Shown: piece after piece, positions 41,395 to 50,513 of the stretch | How the letters are laid out: each line of letters starts with the position of its first letter | Position numbering within the stretch: the first letter of the stretch is position 1 | Origin: Calothrix sp. 336/3 | GTDB lineage: Bacteria; Cyanobacteriota; Cyanobacteriia; Cyanobacteriales; Nostocaceae | Direction of reading: 5' to 3' | NCBI RefSeq assembly: GCF_000734895.2 | Contig: NZ_CP011382.1 | Span: 5,496,700-5,560,699, forward strand | DNA length: 64,000 nt | Made by a program: the position numbers and the translations under genes | Notes under the pieces: model-generated | What the model was told of the DNA's origin: nothing | The model's input: the letters and a program-made list of their open reading frames with translations, nothing else | The model's database searches: none

Positions 41395-41601
41395 ATGTTC
41401 GATGGATTTTGGAATAACGTTCTTCGGTACTTCCGCTACTTTATTACAACTCTTTTGGGTGTCCTCTTAAATACCTTCGCACCCCTTGCACCTTTATTGA
41501 AGCGCCCCATCACCTCCATCGCTTTAGTTGGGTTCCTCGTCAGTGGCTTCATTTTTGTCACCTTTACCCTACGAGCAATGCTAGGATTCGGTACAATTTA
41601 A
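41395..41601 (+). CDS. DUF751/Ycf33-like small membrane protein
   Basis: A 68-residue protein with two predicted transmembrane segments (about 13-32, YFITTLLGVLLNTFAPLAPL; about 42-62, IALVGFLVSGFIFVTFTLRA). Sequence and length match the DUF751 family, which corresponds to plastid ycf33. Function unknown; conserved in cyanobacteria and red-lineage plastids. It precedes rbfA by 82 bases, so the two may be cotranscribed. Confidence 0.88.
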   Translation: MFDGFWNNVLRYFRYFITTLLGVLLNTFAPLAPLLKRPITSIALVGFLVSGFIFVTFTLRAMLGFGTI

Positions 41602-41683
41602 GTTCAGGATTATTTTTGGGTCTAAGTCCCAGCTAATTCTCACTGGTTCGTTTTGTCTAACCTCTGTCAGGAGGCTTTTATTT

Positions 41684-42097
41684 ATGGCTACAGATCGCCG
41701 TGTTTCCCGTGTCGCTGAACTCATCAAACGGGAAGTTAGCCAAATGCTACTTAACGGTATCAAAGATGACCGTGTTGGTACTGGGATGGTCAGCGTGACT
41801 GATGTTTATGTATCTGGCGATTTGCAGCACGCCAAAATTTATGTCAGTATCTATGGTACAGATTCAGCTAAAGCCGCAACAATGGCTGGTTTGAAGTCAG
41901 CTACAGGTTTTGTGCGTAGTGAGTTAGGTGCAAGGGTGCGTTTACGTCGTACCCCAGAAGTCATCTTTATTGAAGATAGCTCCATTGAACGTGGCAATAA
42001 GGTATTGTCTTTGTTGAATCGGATTAGTCAGGAACGTTCTACTTCTGAAGAGCTAGCTGATGGGGAAGTGGAAAGCACAACAACTCAGGAGGAATAA
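41684..42097 (+). CDS. rbfA: 30S ribosome-binding factor A
   Basis: RbfA binds the free 30S subunit during late 16S rRNA maturation and is needed for growth in the cold. The 137-residue protein has the KH-like fold marks RVAELIKREVSQML at the start, DLQHAKIYVSIYG, ATGFVRSELGARVRLRRTPE and FIEDSSIERG. An acidic tail (LADGEVESTTTQEE) is a usual variable end. GTCAGGAGGC lies just upstream of the ATG. Confidence 0.97.
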   Translation: MATDRRVSRVAELIKREVSQMLLNGIKDDRVGTGMVSVTDVYVSGDLQHAKIYVSIYGTDSAKAATMAGLKSATGFVRSELGARVRLRRTPEVIFIEDSSIERGNKVLSLLNRISQERSTSEELADGEVESTTTQEE

Positions 42098-42275
42098 TGG
42101 ACTGGTGATAGGAATTGGGAAAGGAAAAGGGGATATTTCTACCCATTTTTTTCAACATTGACTGATGTTTACCTTTCCCTATCATCAGACATAATCTTTT
42201 TAGTCAGAGATTATGAACGGATAAAGACTTTCCTGAGAACGTCTTGATGTAGTCAAATAATTAATCAGGAAGTTT

Positions 42276-42482
42276 TTAGATATCTTCCGGTAAAACCCAT
42301 TTAGGAGGCGCAGCAAGTTTTTTCATCCTGGCAATTTCAGCCATTTCAATCATCTTGTCTAATGATGTTTCCGCGATGAATTTTGATGCTGCTTCTCTGT
42401 ACTCAATGTTGGGACATTTATCACCAAGTACGCAACCATTTACACAGGCTTCCTGACAATTAATCTTAGTGGCTTCTTCCAT
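42276..42482 (-). CDS. small Cys-rich conserved hypothetical protein
   Basis: A 68-residue protein from the ATG complementary to 42480-42482 (the frame extends 19 codons further upstream). Four cysteines in NCQEACVNGCVLGDKCPN (spaced C-x3-C-x3-C-x5-C) suggest a metal or Fe-S site or disulfides. The C-terminus is helical (SLDKMIEMAEIARMKK) and ends AAPPKWVLPEDI. I know similar short proteins only as cyanobacterial hypotheticals. Convergent to rbfA. Confidence 0.72.
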   Translation of the reverse strand: MEEATKINCQEACVNGCVLGDKCPNIEYREAASKFIAETSLDKMIEMAEIARMKKLAAPPKWVLPEDI

Positions 42483-42660
42483 ATAAACCTCTAGATTTCT
42501 CCTCTCAATTAACAGATAGTAATCGTATCTGCTAGGCACATATACTTTACCAGAATTATCTTATCGTTACTTTGATATGGGAAAAGTTCATGGCTAGAAG
42601 GATGTAGGGAATAGAAAGGATTCAATATTTGACGCTGGTTTTTTCTGGGATTGACACATT

Positions 42661-44043
42661 ATGTCAGAAATTTTTGCTACAACTGGAACGATCGCCGCGA
42701 TCGCCACTGCCATTGTGCCACAACAGGGGAGTGTGGGAATTGTGCGGGTATCGGGAACAGAAGCATTAGCCATTGCCCGGAAGTTGTTCCACGCCCCAGG
42801 AAAGCAAGTTTGGGATAGTCATCGCATCCTCTACGGTTATATCCATCACCCCCAAACCCAGGAGATGGTAGATGAAGCCTTACTACTAATTATGCTTGCT
42901 CCCCGCTCCTATACCCGTGAAGATGTGGTGGAGTTCCAGTGTCATGGGGGAATTATTGCCGTACAGCAAGTTTTGCAACTTTGTCTGAGCCAGGGAGCCA
43001 GACTTGCCCAACCGGGAGAATTTACCCTGAGAGCCTTTTTAAACGGTAGGTTAGATTTAACCCAGGCAGAAAGCATTACCGACTTGGTGGGCGCACAGTC
43101 ACCCCAAGCAGCCCAAAGCGCTCTCGCTGGATTACAGGGAAAACTTGCCTCTCCCATTCGTCAATTACGTCATCAATGTCTAGATATTTTAGCGGAAATT
43201 GAAGCGCGCATTGATTTTGAGGATGATTTACCACCTTTGGATTGTAATCTCATTATCGCAGAAATTCACCGCCTCAGAGCAGAAATTTCTCGGCTTCTGG
43301 GCACCGCAGATCAGGGCGAATTATTACGAACAGGCTTAAAAGTGGCAATTGTCGGTCGTCCCAATGTTGGGAAATCCAGTTTATTGAATGCTTGGAGCCA
43401 GAGCGATCGCGCCATTGTCACCGATTTACCAGGAACTACTAGGGATGTGGTGGAATCTCAGTTAGTCGTGGGGGGAATTCCTGTACAAGTCTTAGATACG
43501 GCGGGGATTCGAGAAACTGTTGATCAAGTGGAGAAAATTGGTGTAGAGCGATCGCGTCGTGCCGCTCAATTTGCAGATTTAGTTCTATTCGCCATAGATG
43601 CAGCTAGGGGATGGACAGAAGAAGATCAGGAAATTTATGCCCAAGTGCAACAGCGTCCCCTAATTTTGGTAATCAACAAAACGGATTTAGCCCCACCAGA
43701 TACAGTCACCTATCCCAGGGAAATTCATCCAGTGGTTTTCACCGCAGCAGCCCAAAATCAAGGCATAGATCACCTAGAAGCAGCAATTTTAACAAAAGTC
43801 CAAGCAGGTAAACTACAAGCGGCTGATTTAGATTTTGCCATCAATCAACGGCAAGCCGCAGCTTTACTCACAGCCAAAACATCTCTAGAACAGTTAGAAC
43901 AAACCATAGAGCAAGATTTTCCCCTCGACTTCTGGACAATAGACTTACGAGGGGCAATCCATGCTTTAGGGGAAATTACGGGAGAAGAAGTGACTGAATC
44001 TGTTTTAGAGAGAATTTTCAGTCGCTTTTGTATTGGTAAATAA
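42661..44043 (+). CDS. mnmE: tRNA modification GTPase MnmE (TrmE)
   Basis: With MnmG, installs the carboxymethylaminomethyl group at U34 of certain tRNAs. The 460-residue protein has the N-terminal tetrahydrofolate-binding domain (GTIAAIATAIVPQQGSVGIV; RSYTREDVVEFQCHGG), a helical domain, and a G domain with GRPNVGKSSLLNA, DLPGTTRD, DTAGIRET and NKTD. The C-terminal CIGK motif carries the catalytic Cys. Complete and typical. Confidence 0.98.
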   Translation: MSEIFATTGTIAAIATAIVPQQGSVGIVRVSGTEALAIARKLFHAPGKQVWDSHRILYGYIHHPQTQEMVDEALLLIMLAPRSYTREDVVEFQCHGGIIAVQQVLQLCLSQGARLAQPGEFTLRAFLNGRLDLTQAESITDLVGAQSPQAAQSALAGLQGKLASPIRQLRHQCLDILAEIEARIDFEDDLPPLDCNLIIAEIHRLRAEISRLLGTADQGELLRTGLKVAIVGRPNVGKSSLLNAWSQSDRAIVTDLPGTTRDVVESQLVVGGIPVQVLDTAGIRETVDQVEKIGVERSRRAAQFADLVLFAIDAARGWTEEDQEIYAQVQQRPLILVINKTDLAPPDTVTYPREIHPVVFTAAAQNQGIDHLEAAILTKVQAGKLQAADLDFAINQRQAAALLTAKTSLEQLEQTIEQDFPLDFWTIDLRGAIHALGEITGEEVTESVLERIFSRFCIGK

Positions 44044-44051
44044 ATACCGCC

Positions 44052-45347
44052 CTATTCTCTTTCTCCTTTAATTCCTACGAATCCAGCCAATCTTGCTAAT
44101 TTATGATTGTCAGCGTCTTTGAAAGGTGTAGAAAGATGAGATTCAGTCATGAAATTCACTAAACGTTCTCCCCGTTCAAAGGCTAGGAGTCGTCTTTGGG
44201 GTATGTCATAAAAATACTTAGAAATTATTCCCCCCTGAATTTCCAGAGGTAGGATGGTATTGAGCATTTTCATGTAACTGGGAAAATACCTCTCTGGTAA
44301 CTCCTGCTGCAAACGATGGGCTGATTTATAGAAAATATCTGCCATTAAAATATAGTCGGCTCTGAATCTGGCATAGCTAAACTGATGGCTGTAGTGGTGG
44401 TAGTACACTTCTGCGAGGGCACGGGGTAAATCTTCCTCAATGTGAGCTTCCACACCCTTCATCAAGCCATAGACAAAAGCCCTAGCATCTCCATCCTCAT
44501 ACTTACCCTCTTCCATCGCTTGAAAAGCTATCCGCCATTGGGATTCCACTAAGCCCGAAGTTTCTCCCATCCAACGCATCAGATTATCGTAATAATAGTC
44601 ATGAAAACGAGGAATCAAACGTAATAACCATCCTTGGTGAGTTATACGCCCTTCACGGCAAGCTTGCAGTTGATATTCTGTCACATACTCATAGACACGG
44701 GTAAACCAACATTTTGGATCCCCTGCTGCTGCAAGCCTATCTGCCGTCATCCTTTGTTCTAGTAAAACTTTTTCCGCTCGCTCCCATAGTTCAGGTATTT
44801 TCTGACTTTCATCTAGATTCCTATCGAGGGAGGGAAAATTTTTCACCGGAGCATTTTTGACAACCTTCGCTAATTGCTTCAGACTCTGGGTAATTTGCTC
44901 TTCTAGGATAATTCGGGCAATTTTAGGTAAAATCGGCAAGAAAAACTCATAATCAACATCCCACCTGAGGAGTGTTTTTTCTCCTTGGGGAATTAACTGA
45001 ATTTCGCCGCGATGGTATCTGATAAATTTGCCTTGAAAGACTCGATAGACAAACCTTTTTGGTGGTTGGCAATGTTCAATAACTTCTTTGAGAATAATAT
45101 CTCCCCCAGGAATGTTGATCGTTACTTGACGGGTTCCACCAATACTGGCTGCTTGGGAGCGATCGCCCGGTTCTAGTGTTTCAATGAAGGCTGTAGACCA
45201 GGTATTAATATATTGGGGGTCGGTGATGAAAGACCAGACTGCTTGGGGTGGCGCTGGCAGATACTCGAAAAATACTAGCTTTACCAAGATTTTCTCCTGT
45301 ATAAAGTCTTGAACAATATCTCCAATTGAATCTACGATGAGATTCAC
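44052..45347 (-). CDS. SRPBCC (START-like) domain fused to DUF5995
   Basis: A 431-residue protein with two parts. An N-terminal SRPBCC/polyketide-cyclase-like lipid-binding domain lies at about 20-165 (FFEYLPAPPQAVWSFITDP, RYHRGEIQLIPQGEKTLLRW). A C-terminal all-helical DUF5995 region follows at about 210-420 (RVYEYVTEYQLQACREGRI, RFHDYYYDNLMRWMGE, DIFYKSAHRLQQELPERYF). No signal peptide. Function unknown; lipid or hydrophobic-ligand handling is suggested only by the first domain. Convergent to mnmE with an eight-base gap. Confidence 0.78.
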   Translation of the reverse strand: MNLIVDSIGDIVQDFIQEKILVKLVFFEYLPAPPQAVWSFITDPQYINTWSTAFIETLEPGDRSQAASIGGTRQVTINIPGGDIILKEVIEHCQPPKRFVYRVFQGKFIRYHRGEIQLIPQGEKTLLRWDVDYEFFLPILPKIARIILEEQITQSLKQLAKVVKNAPVKNFPSLDRNLDESQKIPELWERAEKVLLEQRMTADRLAAAGDPKCWFTRVYEYVTEYQLQACREGRITHQGWLLRLIPRFHDYYYDNLMRWMGETSGLVESQWRIAFQAMEEGKYEDGDARAFVYGLMKGVEAHIEEDLPRALAEVYYHHYSHQFSYARFRADYILMADIFYKSAHRLQQELPERYFPSYMKMLNTILPLEIQGGIISKYFYDIPQRRLLAFERGERLVNFMTESHLSTPFKDADNHKLARLAGFVGIKGERE

Positions 45348-45838
45348 AACGGGAAGAAATATTGCCTTCCCAGAACATACCCAAATAATTTTAATTAATA
45401 GTTAATAACTTATACCAAATATTCTATTTCATCAATAAGACTTAAGCCACTTGTTGCAATTGGATAAAATATGTTATGCGGATTTCCAGTATTTTATTAA
45501 CGAATAATTAGGATTTATTACAAAATGTAGTATTTTTTATACAAAAAATAAAAGATTTCAATATGTAGAAAAATGTCATAAAAATACTTGATTACATGGG
45601 TCTTTTGTGCGTTTGATGAAATTCATTATTTAGGCTTAAATAGCTAAAAACAGCTCCAGGATAGAGATTAGAGGAATTTCTCTGAGAATGCTTTGATTTA
45701 TCCCAAAATTAGGGAATTTAATATTTCTGGCGATCGCCTTTATTGGACGTGAATATCTTGGATGAAAATACCTCTAAATTTTACTAGTGATGGCAAAGGA
45801 AGCAGGATTATCTGCACCTACTTCCCATGGCAAACAAT
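45348..45838. other. AT-rich intergenic region, no gene seen
   Basis: About 490 strongly AT-rich bases between two minus-strand genes. It includes the promoter region of the SRPBCC-DUF5995 gene and the 3' side of the porin gene. One HIP1 site is present at 45730-45737. No RNA gene or repeat was recognised. Confidence 0.45.
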
Positions 45839-47581
45839 CTAGAAAGAAAAACTTGTTCTGAGAACACCAACAGTAATTGGATCGTTTTCTGGGGTATGAC
45901 CTGGTTCCCAAATATGGATAATACCAGGTGTGACACTAATATTGTCAGATACTCGGAAACGATAGAAAGCTTCGATTTGATTGGTGGTTCCGGGTTGACT
46001 ACCGGGATTACCCACACCACCGTTGAGTAAATCAGGAACGTTAAAACCTACAGGTAAATCACTATTGGTAATTTTTGGCGGTTGTCCAAAATAGATTCCT
46101 GCCAAATTCCCCTTGGCAAATAAATCTGGGAAGTTGAGATACACCATATAGTTGGTAGTTTCTACGTTACCTGAGCGACCGGGGATGTAAGAATTGGTAT
46201 AACCTGCCCAACCTCCTAAATTTACCCGGGATGATAATTGCCAGTTAACAGAAGCACCCACAGCATTTGTTTGTAAAGGCTTAGAAGTACCATTAAAACA
46301 ATTGATCGCAGTCAAACAATCATCCCCAGCAAACTTTGACAAGTAACCATTACTGGAATAACTATTTACGTAATACAAGCTGATATCGAAGGCATTACTG
46401 GGTGTAAATAGTAACTGAGCTGCGGCAGTATAATTCCCGTTAAACAATCCTTTACCCTTTCCGGGGTTGCTGGCGCTGGTACTGTTATAGATAGCTTGTA
46501 AACTGGCACTTTTGGCAAACTGCCAGTCAAAGGCAATCCCCGCACCGCTATAACCCATGTTGAGAATTGGGTTTCTTTGGGCGAATACAGAAATCGGTCC
46601 AGTGGCACCACTTTCTACCCGGTTTGGTCCTCTAAATGCGCGGATAATGTCTACCCCTGCTGCTCCCACCATCATTGCTAACTTATCAGTCAACATCTGG
46701 TGGTAATGTAAATCACTGAGGGTGACATCACCGTTGGTAGAAAGTTCGTAACCAAGGAGAACATCGTGGTTGTATCTGGGGTAATTAGGAAATCTCGGTG
46801 CAGAACTACCGTTGGCTGTCAAAAGTCCTGTTACGAGGAAATTACTAGGACTAAATTGGGTTGTGAGAAATAACTGATTGAGGTAAATGACATTAGCATT
46901 TGTACCAGCATCATCGGTATCTTTAACACCATTGCGGGGGTTGATATCTCCTCGGTTGTCGCTACGTGCTTGCACACCAACGACGGTCACACCAGTTAAC
47001 TTAGTAGTTGTAGAAAATTGGTTAGCAGCGATTTCCGCAGTTTGTGCTTCCAATTTATCCACCCGACCGCGTAATGCGGTTAATTCTGCGGCAAATTCGG
47101 ATTGGAGTTTTTGTAGGGTTTCCAAATCCTGACGCTGGACAAAACTTTGGGTACTTTCTTTAATTAATTGGTCAATTCTTTCTAAGCAGTTATTCAAACC
47201 TGCGGCAAATTCATAGCGAGTGATAGCACGTTGACCGCGATAGGTACCGTCTGGATAACCTGCAATACAGCCATAACGCTCTACGAGGGATTGTAGGGCT
47301 TGAAATGCCCAATCTGTAGGTTGTACATCTCGCAGTTGAGATACTGATGTTACCTGATCCATAGATTCATCAGGTAAAGTTGGGAAATCACTAGTTTGAG
47401 AAGAGATAGAAGTAAAAGTACCATCAGTCAATTGGTCTGTAGATAATTCTGATACTTCTAGGGTTGGTATCTCTTCAGCTAAGACTTGCTGCGGTACGCC
47501 ATAGATTCCCGCAGCGATTAAGGAGGAAATTACCCAAACTTTACCGTTTTTCACTTTGACTTTACTCACACAGCTACTCAA
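45839..47581 (-). CDS. SLH-domain OprB-type (iron uptake) porin
   Basis: A 580-residue outer-membrane porin of the cyanobacterial SLH-OprB family (often annotated as iron uptake porin). The signal peptide is at about 1-37 (VWVISSLIAAGIYG, cut near VLAEE). The SLH motif at about 78-125 (VQPTDWAFQALQSLVERYGC, GYPDGTYRGQRAITRYEFA) anchors it to cell-wall polymers. A coiled coil at about 150-185 is followed by a beta-barrel ending GVLRTSFSF, with the terminal Phe expected of outer-membrane proteins. A short Fur-like operator was looked for upstream and not found. Confidence 0.93.
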   Translation of the reverse strand: MSSCVSKVKVKNGKVWVISSLIAAGIYGVPQQVLAEEIPTLEVSELSTDQLTDGTFTSISSQTSDFPTLPDESMDQVTSVSQLRDVQPTDWAFQALQSLVERYGCIAGYPDGTYRGQRAITRYEFAAGLNNCLERIDQLIKESTQSFVQRQDLETLQKLQSEFAAELTALRGRVDKLEAQTAEIAANQFSTTTKLTGVTVVGVQARSDNRGDINPRNGVKDTDDAGTNANVIYLNQLFLTTQFSPSNFLVTGLLTANGSSAPRFPNYPRYNHDVLLGYELSTNGDVTLSDLHYHQMLTDKLAMMVGAAGVDIIRAFRGPNRVESGATGPISVFAQRNPILNMGYSGAGIAFDWQFAKSASLQAIYNSTSASNPGKGKGLFNGNYTAAAQLLFTPSNAFDISLYYVNSYSSNGYLSKFAGDDCLTAINCFNGTSKPLQTNAVGASVNWQLSSRVNLGGWAGYTNSYIPGRSGNVETTNYMVYLNFPDLFAKGNLAGIYFGQPPKITNSDLPVGFNVPDLLNGGVGNPGSQPGTTNQIEAFYRFRVSDNISVTPGIIHIWEPGHTPENDPITVGVLRTSFSF

Positions 47582-47735
47582 AGGATGAGCTTATTCAAAA
47601 TTTCCTGATTCTGACTTGAGTATTTACACGTATTTTGTACCAAAGGACACTTTTTGCCTATGGGCAATAGCCCAGAAGGATGAGTATAAAAGAAAAAACT
47701 CATAAAGATTTCTCCGTCATTTATCAATAACTCGT

Positions 47736-50093
47736 ATGGCAAAAAGTTCGCCCAATTCAGCATCTCAAACCCATCTTCCTAGTCCAGATAATGTGGCAGC
47801 AACTAAGCGAGTTGTGAAAAAAATTCGTCGGCGTATCAGTAAATCTCAGGAAGAGGAAGCGAGTCAAAAGCAACGTGGTAAATTCGCTGTGTTGGTGGCG
47901 ATCGCCTTGTTATTGAGTAGTGGCGGTGTGGTGACAGCTTTTGTCTGGATTAGCTTGCAATTTATGTTTAATCCGGATCAGGTGAGTTGGATGAATCAAA
48001 TTTTACCCACCTGGGCAAAAATACCTTTGGGCAAGGCGGAGAAACCTCAGAGTTTACCGGAAATTCAAACTGGTTTGGGTAATACGGGGCGGGTAGTGGG
48101 TAAATTAATTCCCTTAGATACTCAAGAACCGAAGTCTTTTTTAATGCCAATTCTGCGTCAACGGGCAAATTGTCAAGCTGACTGCGAAGAGATTGCGGAG
48201 TTACGGGTTTATCAGCAGGTTCCCGATAGGGAGTCACCTTCGGATGCAGAGAAGTACTACTATCGCCTGACACAGTTGCCAGTTACGGGACTAGAGGAAT
48301 CCTTTGTTCTTGCTCCCCTAGTAGCTGCGGGGGATGAAAACCAAGGTTCGAGCCTGAATTTACCCTTAACGGAGGTAGGAAAGTTTACTGGCAAGACTCC
48401 CACTCCTGGAATTTGGCTATATTTGCGTGGACAACGACAGCAAGGAACTAGGGCGATCGCCTATGGGCAAATTGTTCACTACTCTCCCAAACGTCGTCAC
48501 CTGCAACTGATGAACTCTTGGACAAGTCCCTCTGGGCAACTCCCCCAATGGCAACAGGTAACGGGGAAGGAAACACCGGAATTAGTCGTGGACGAAACCG
48601 TGGGTTTAGAACCGCTATTGCGAGTCTATCAAGTTAATGCCACGAAGTTTGTCATCAATCCTGTGGAGTTGGAGGAAATTACCCTGAAGTTCCCGGTTCT
48701 CAATGATGCAACCTACGAAAAAGCTTTGCTACTTGCTCGTACTGGATTGTGGACACCTGCACGGGAATTACTCAAGTTAGTGCAGCAACAACAAAAAACC
48801 CTTTCTCCTAAAGCACAAGCACAAATTGATGTGATTGCTTTACATTCCCAACTGACCCAAAACCAAGCAAAACGCACCTGGGCAAGTCCAAGTCAACAGG
48901 TACTGGCAGATTTAATTGATGGGCAATGGCAAAAAGCTTTACAAGTATTTACCTCTTCTCCCCAAAATGCCCAAGAAATCACCAGTTTATTGAAAGCAGA
49001 CACTGGGAGGTTGTGGAGTCGTACGGAAGCAGCTTTACAAGTTAACCCTAGCTATAAGGAAGTTCAAGCTTGGGCAGTATTAATCCTAGCAGCGAAGCAG
49101 GGTGAACAAACAGCTCTATCCTGGTTACAAAAGCAAAGCAAACCGGAATCGAGCTATGTACAAAATATTCTCAGAACAAGCCAAAACCCTGCCCAGGGAA
49201 ATTATCCCCATAGCAGTCGGGTAATTGGTACTGCCCAACCTCTAACAGCAATCTCTGAGGGTGAATGGTGGCAACTCAATCCAACTCGTAAACTTCAGCT
49301 ATTACCAGAGGAGCAGTGGTATCAGGTAGAGGTGACAGCTTTCCATAATGGCAAAAATTGGTTATCTGCTCCCTTTAACAATCTGCAAGTACCTGAAAAT
49401 AATCCCCAAAAGTTTCTCTGGGATAGTTTGGGTTTGACTAAGGATGCAACCTTGCAAATTGTTCTCTGGTCAAATACTGGCGAACAGCAAAGCACCATCG
49501 CCAAAATCCAAGCTGTACAGTTGCAAGCAGGTAAACTGCGGTTGCTCACCACTGCAAGTTCCCTATCCCTACCTACCCAGTTGAAAAACTTAGGTGTCCG
49601 TCAACCCATCCCCCTAGCTTTAACTACGGATGCTTTAACATGGGTGCAAACACAACCGATTAGTCTTTCCCAGCTTGATCGCCCCAAAACTGCAAGCATT
49701 CTGACCCAAATTTGGCAATCTCTGCAAGCTTCCGGTGAAATTGCTACCGATGAAACACTTAGTATTGACCAACTTGTAGAGCAATTGGGTAATTGGACAA
49801 TTCAGAAAATCGATTTTACTGACGATCGCCAACCAGAAATCCTCTTAACTATTTCTCCCGACGCGATCGCTAACCTCAAACAAGCCAAGGGAAAACCCAC
49901 TGGGCAAGGCAATCGCACTCTGATTCTATCGGAAAATGGTAAAATATTATATACTGAATTCAGTAAAAACTCTGAACAAACCCTGATCGCGATCGCGAAC
50001 TTGGCTGAAATAGAAATTCCCGTCTTACTAGTAGAGAATACCAAAAGCTATAGTATTTTACGCTGGTCAAAGAGTAAACAGCGCTTTGAGTAG
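47736..50093 (+). CDS. large membrane-anchored protein of unknown function
   Basis: A 785-residue protein. The N-terminus is basic (KRVVKKIRRRISKSQ), followed by one TM helix at about 50-75 (FAVLVAIALLLSSGGVVTAF), then a long outer region of about 700 residues without a domain I recognise. The central part (about 330-480) is helical and TPR-like (YEKALLLARTGLWTPARELL). The C-terminal part ends in a beta-rich section (RQPEILLTISPDAI, LILSENGKILYTEF). Conserved-looking and cyanobacterial in composition, and divergent from the porin gene 154 bases away. Confidence 0.72.
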   Translation: MAKSSPNSASQTHLPSPDNVAATKRVVKKIRRRISKSQEEEASQKQRGKFAVLVAIALLLSSGGVVTAFVWISLQFMFNPDQVSWMNQILPTWAKIPLGKAEKPQSLPEIQTGLGNTGRVVGKLIPLDTQEPKSFLMPILRQRANCQADCEEIAELRVYQQVPDRESPSDAEKYYYRLTQLPVTGLEESFVLAPLVAAGDENQGSSLNLPLTEVGKFTGKTPTPGIWLYLRGQRQQGTRAIAYGQIVHYSPKRRHLQLMNSWTSPSGQLPQWQQVTGKETPELVVDETVGLEPLLRVYQVNATKFVINPVELEEITLKFPVLNDATYEKALLLARTGLWTPARELLKLVQQQQKTLSPKAQAQIDVIALHSQLTQNQAKRTWASPSQQVLADLIDGQWQKALQVFTSSPQNAQEITSLLKADTGRLWSRTEAALQVNPSYKEVQAWAVLILAAKQGEQTALSWLQKQSKPESSYVQNILRTSQNPAQGNYPHSSRVIGTAQPLTAISEGEWWQLNPTRKLQLLPEEQWYQVEVTAFHNGKNWLSAPFNNLQVPENNPQKFLWDSLGLTKDATLQIVLWSNTGEQQSTIAKIQAVQLQAGKLRLLTTASSLSLPTQLKNLGVRQPIPLALTTDALTWVQTQPISLSQLDRPKTASILTQIWQSLQASGEIATDETLSIDQLVEQLGNWTIQKIDFTDDRQPEILLTISPDAIANLKQAKGKPTGQGNRTLILSENGKILYTEFSKNSEQTLIAIANLAEIEIPVLLVENTKSYSILRWSKSKQRFE

Positions 50094-50159
50094 CAACCTC
50101 CTGCTAACATCTCTACTATAGCGAGCTTGGTACTCTAGGGGTTTAGTTAGGCAGTTAAC

Positions 50160-50339
50160 CTAGTCTTCTGGCTCAATGGTGACTGCTTTTTTCATATTTT
50201 GCAGTTGCTGGAGCAAGCAATCTACCTCAGCTTGGAGGTGTAAGAATTTAACTTGCTGATCGACTTGATAAAAAGACCTTGTTAACTTCGCTGCTAAATC
50301 GGATTGAGACAAGCGTTCAGAAACAGTTGATGTAGTCAT
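50160..50339 (-). CDS. 59-residue coiled-coil small protein
   Basis: ATG complementary to 50337-50339, stop TAG at 50160-50162. The product is MTTSTVSERLSQSDLAAKLT then RSFYQVDQQVKFLHLQAEVD then CLLQQLQNMKKAVTIEPED. It is helical and heptad-like (LxxQAEVDxLLQQLQ), suggesting a short coiled coil or an oligomerising partner peptide. It is too short for many gene finders. I recall similar small proteins in other filamentous cyanobacteria, so I consider it real, but no function is known. Confidence 0.62.
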   Translation of the reverse strand: MTTSTVSERLSQSDLAAKLTRSFYQVDQQVKFLHLQAEVDCLLQQLQNMKKAVTIEPED

Positions 50340-50513
50340 TGTTAATTAAATCCAGAACTCAACTCACACCATTAGAGATATTATAATAGTGTAGTTTGAA
50401 GATTTATTAAAATCTCGTATACATTGTATCAGGAAATATAGTGTAACCCTAATGGTGTGCTACTTGACTACAGCAACCAGGCTTTTGTTTCCGGTCAAGG
50501 ATAAGAGAAAAAT

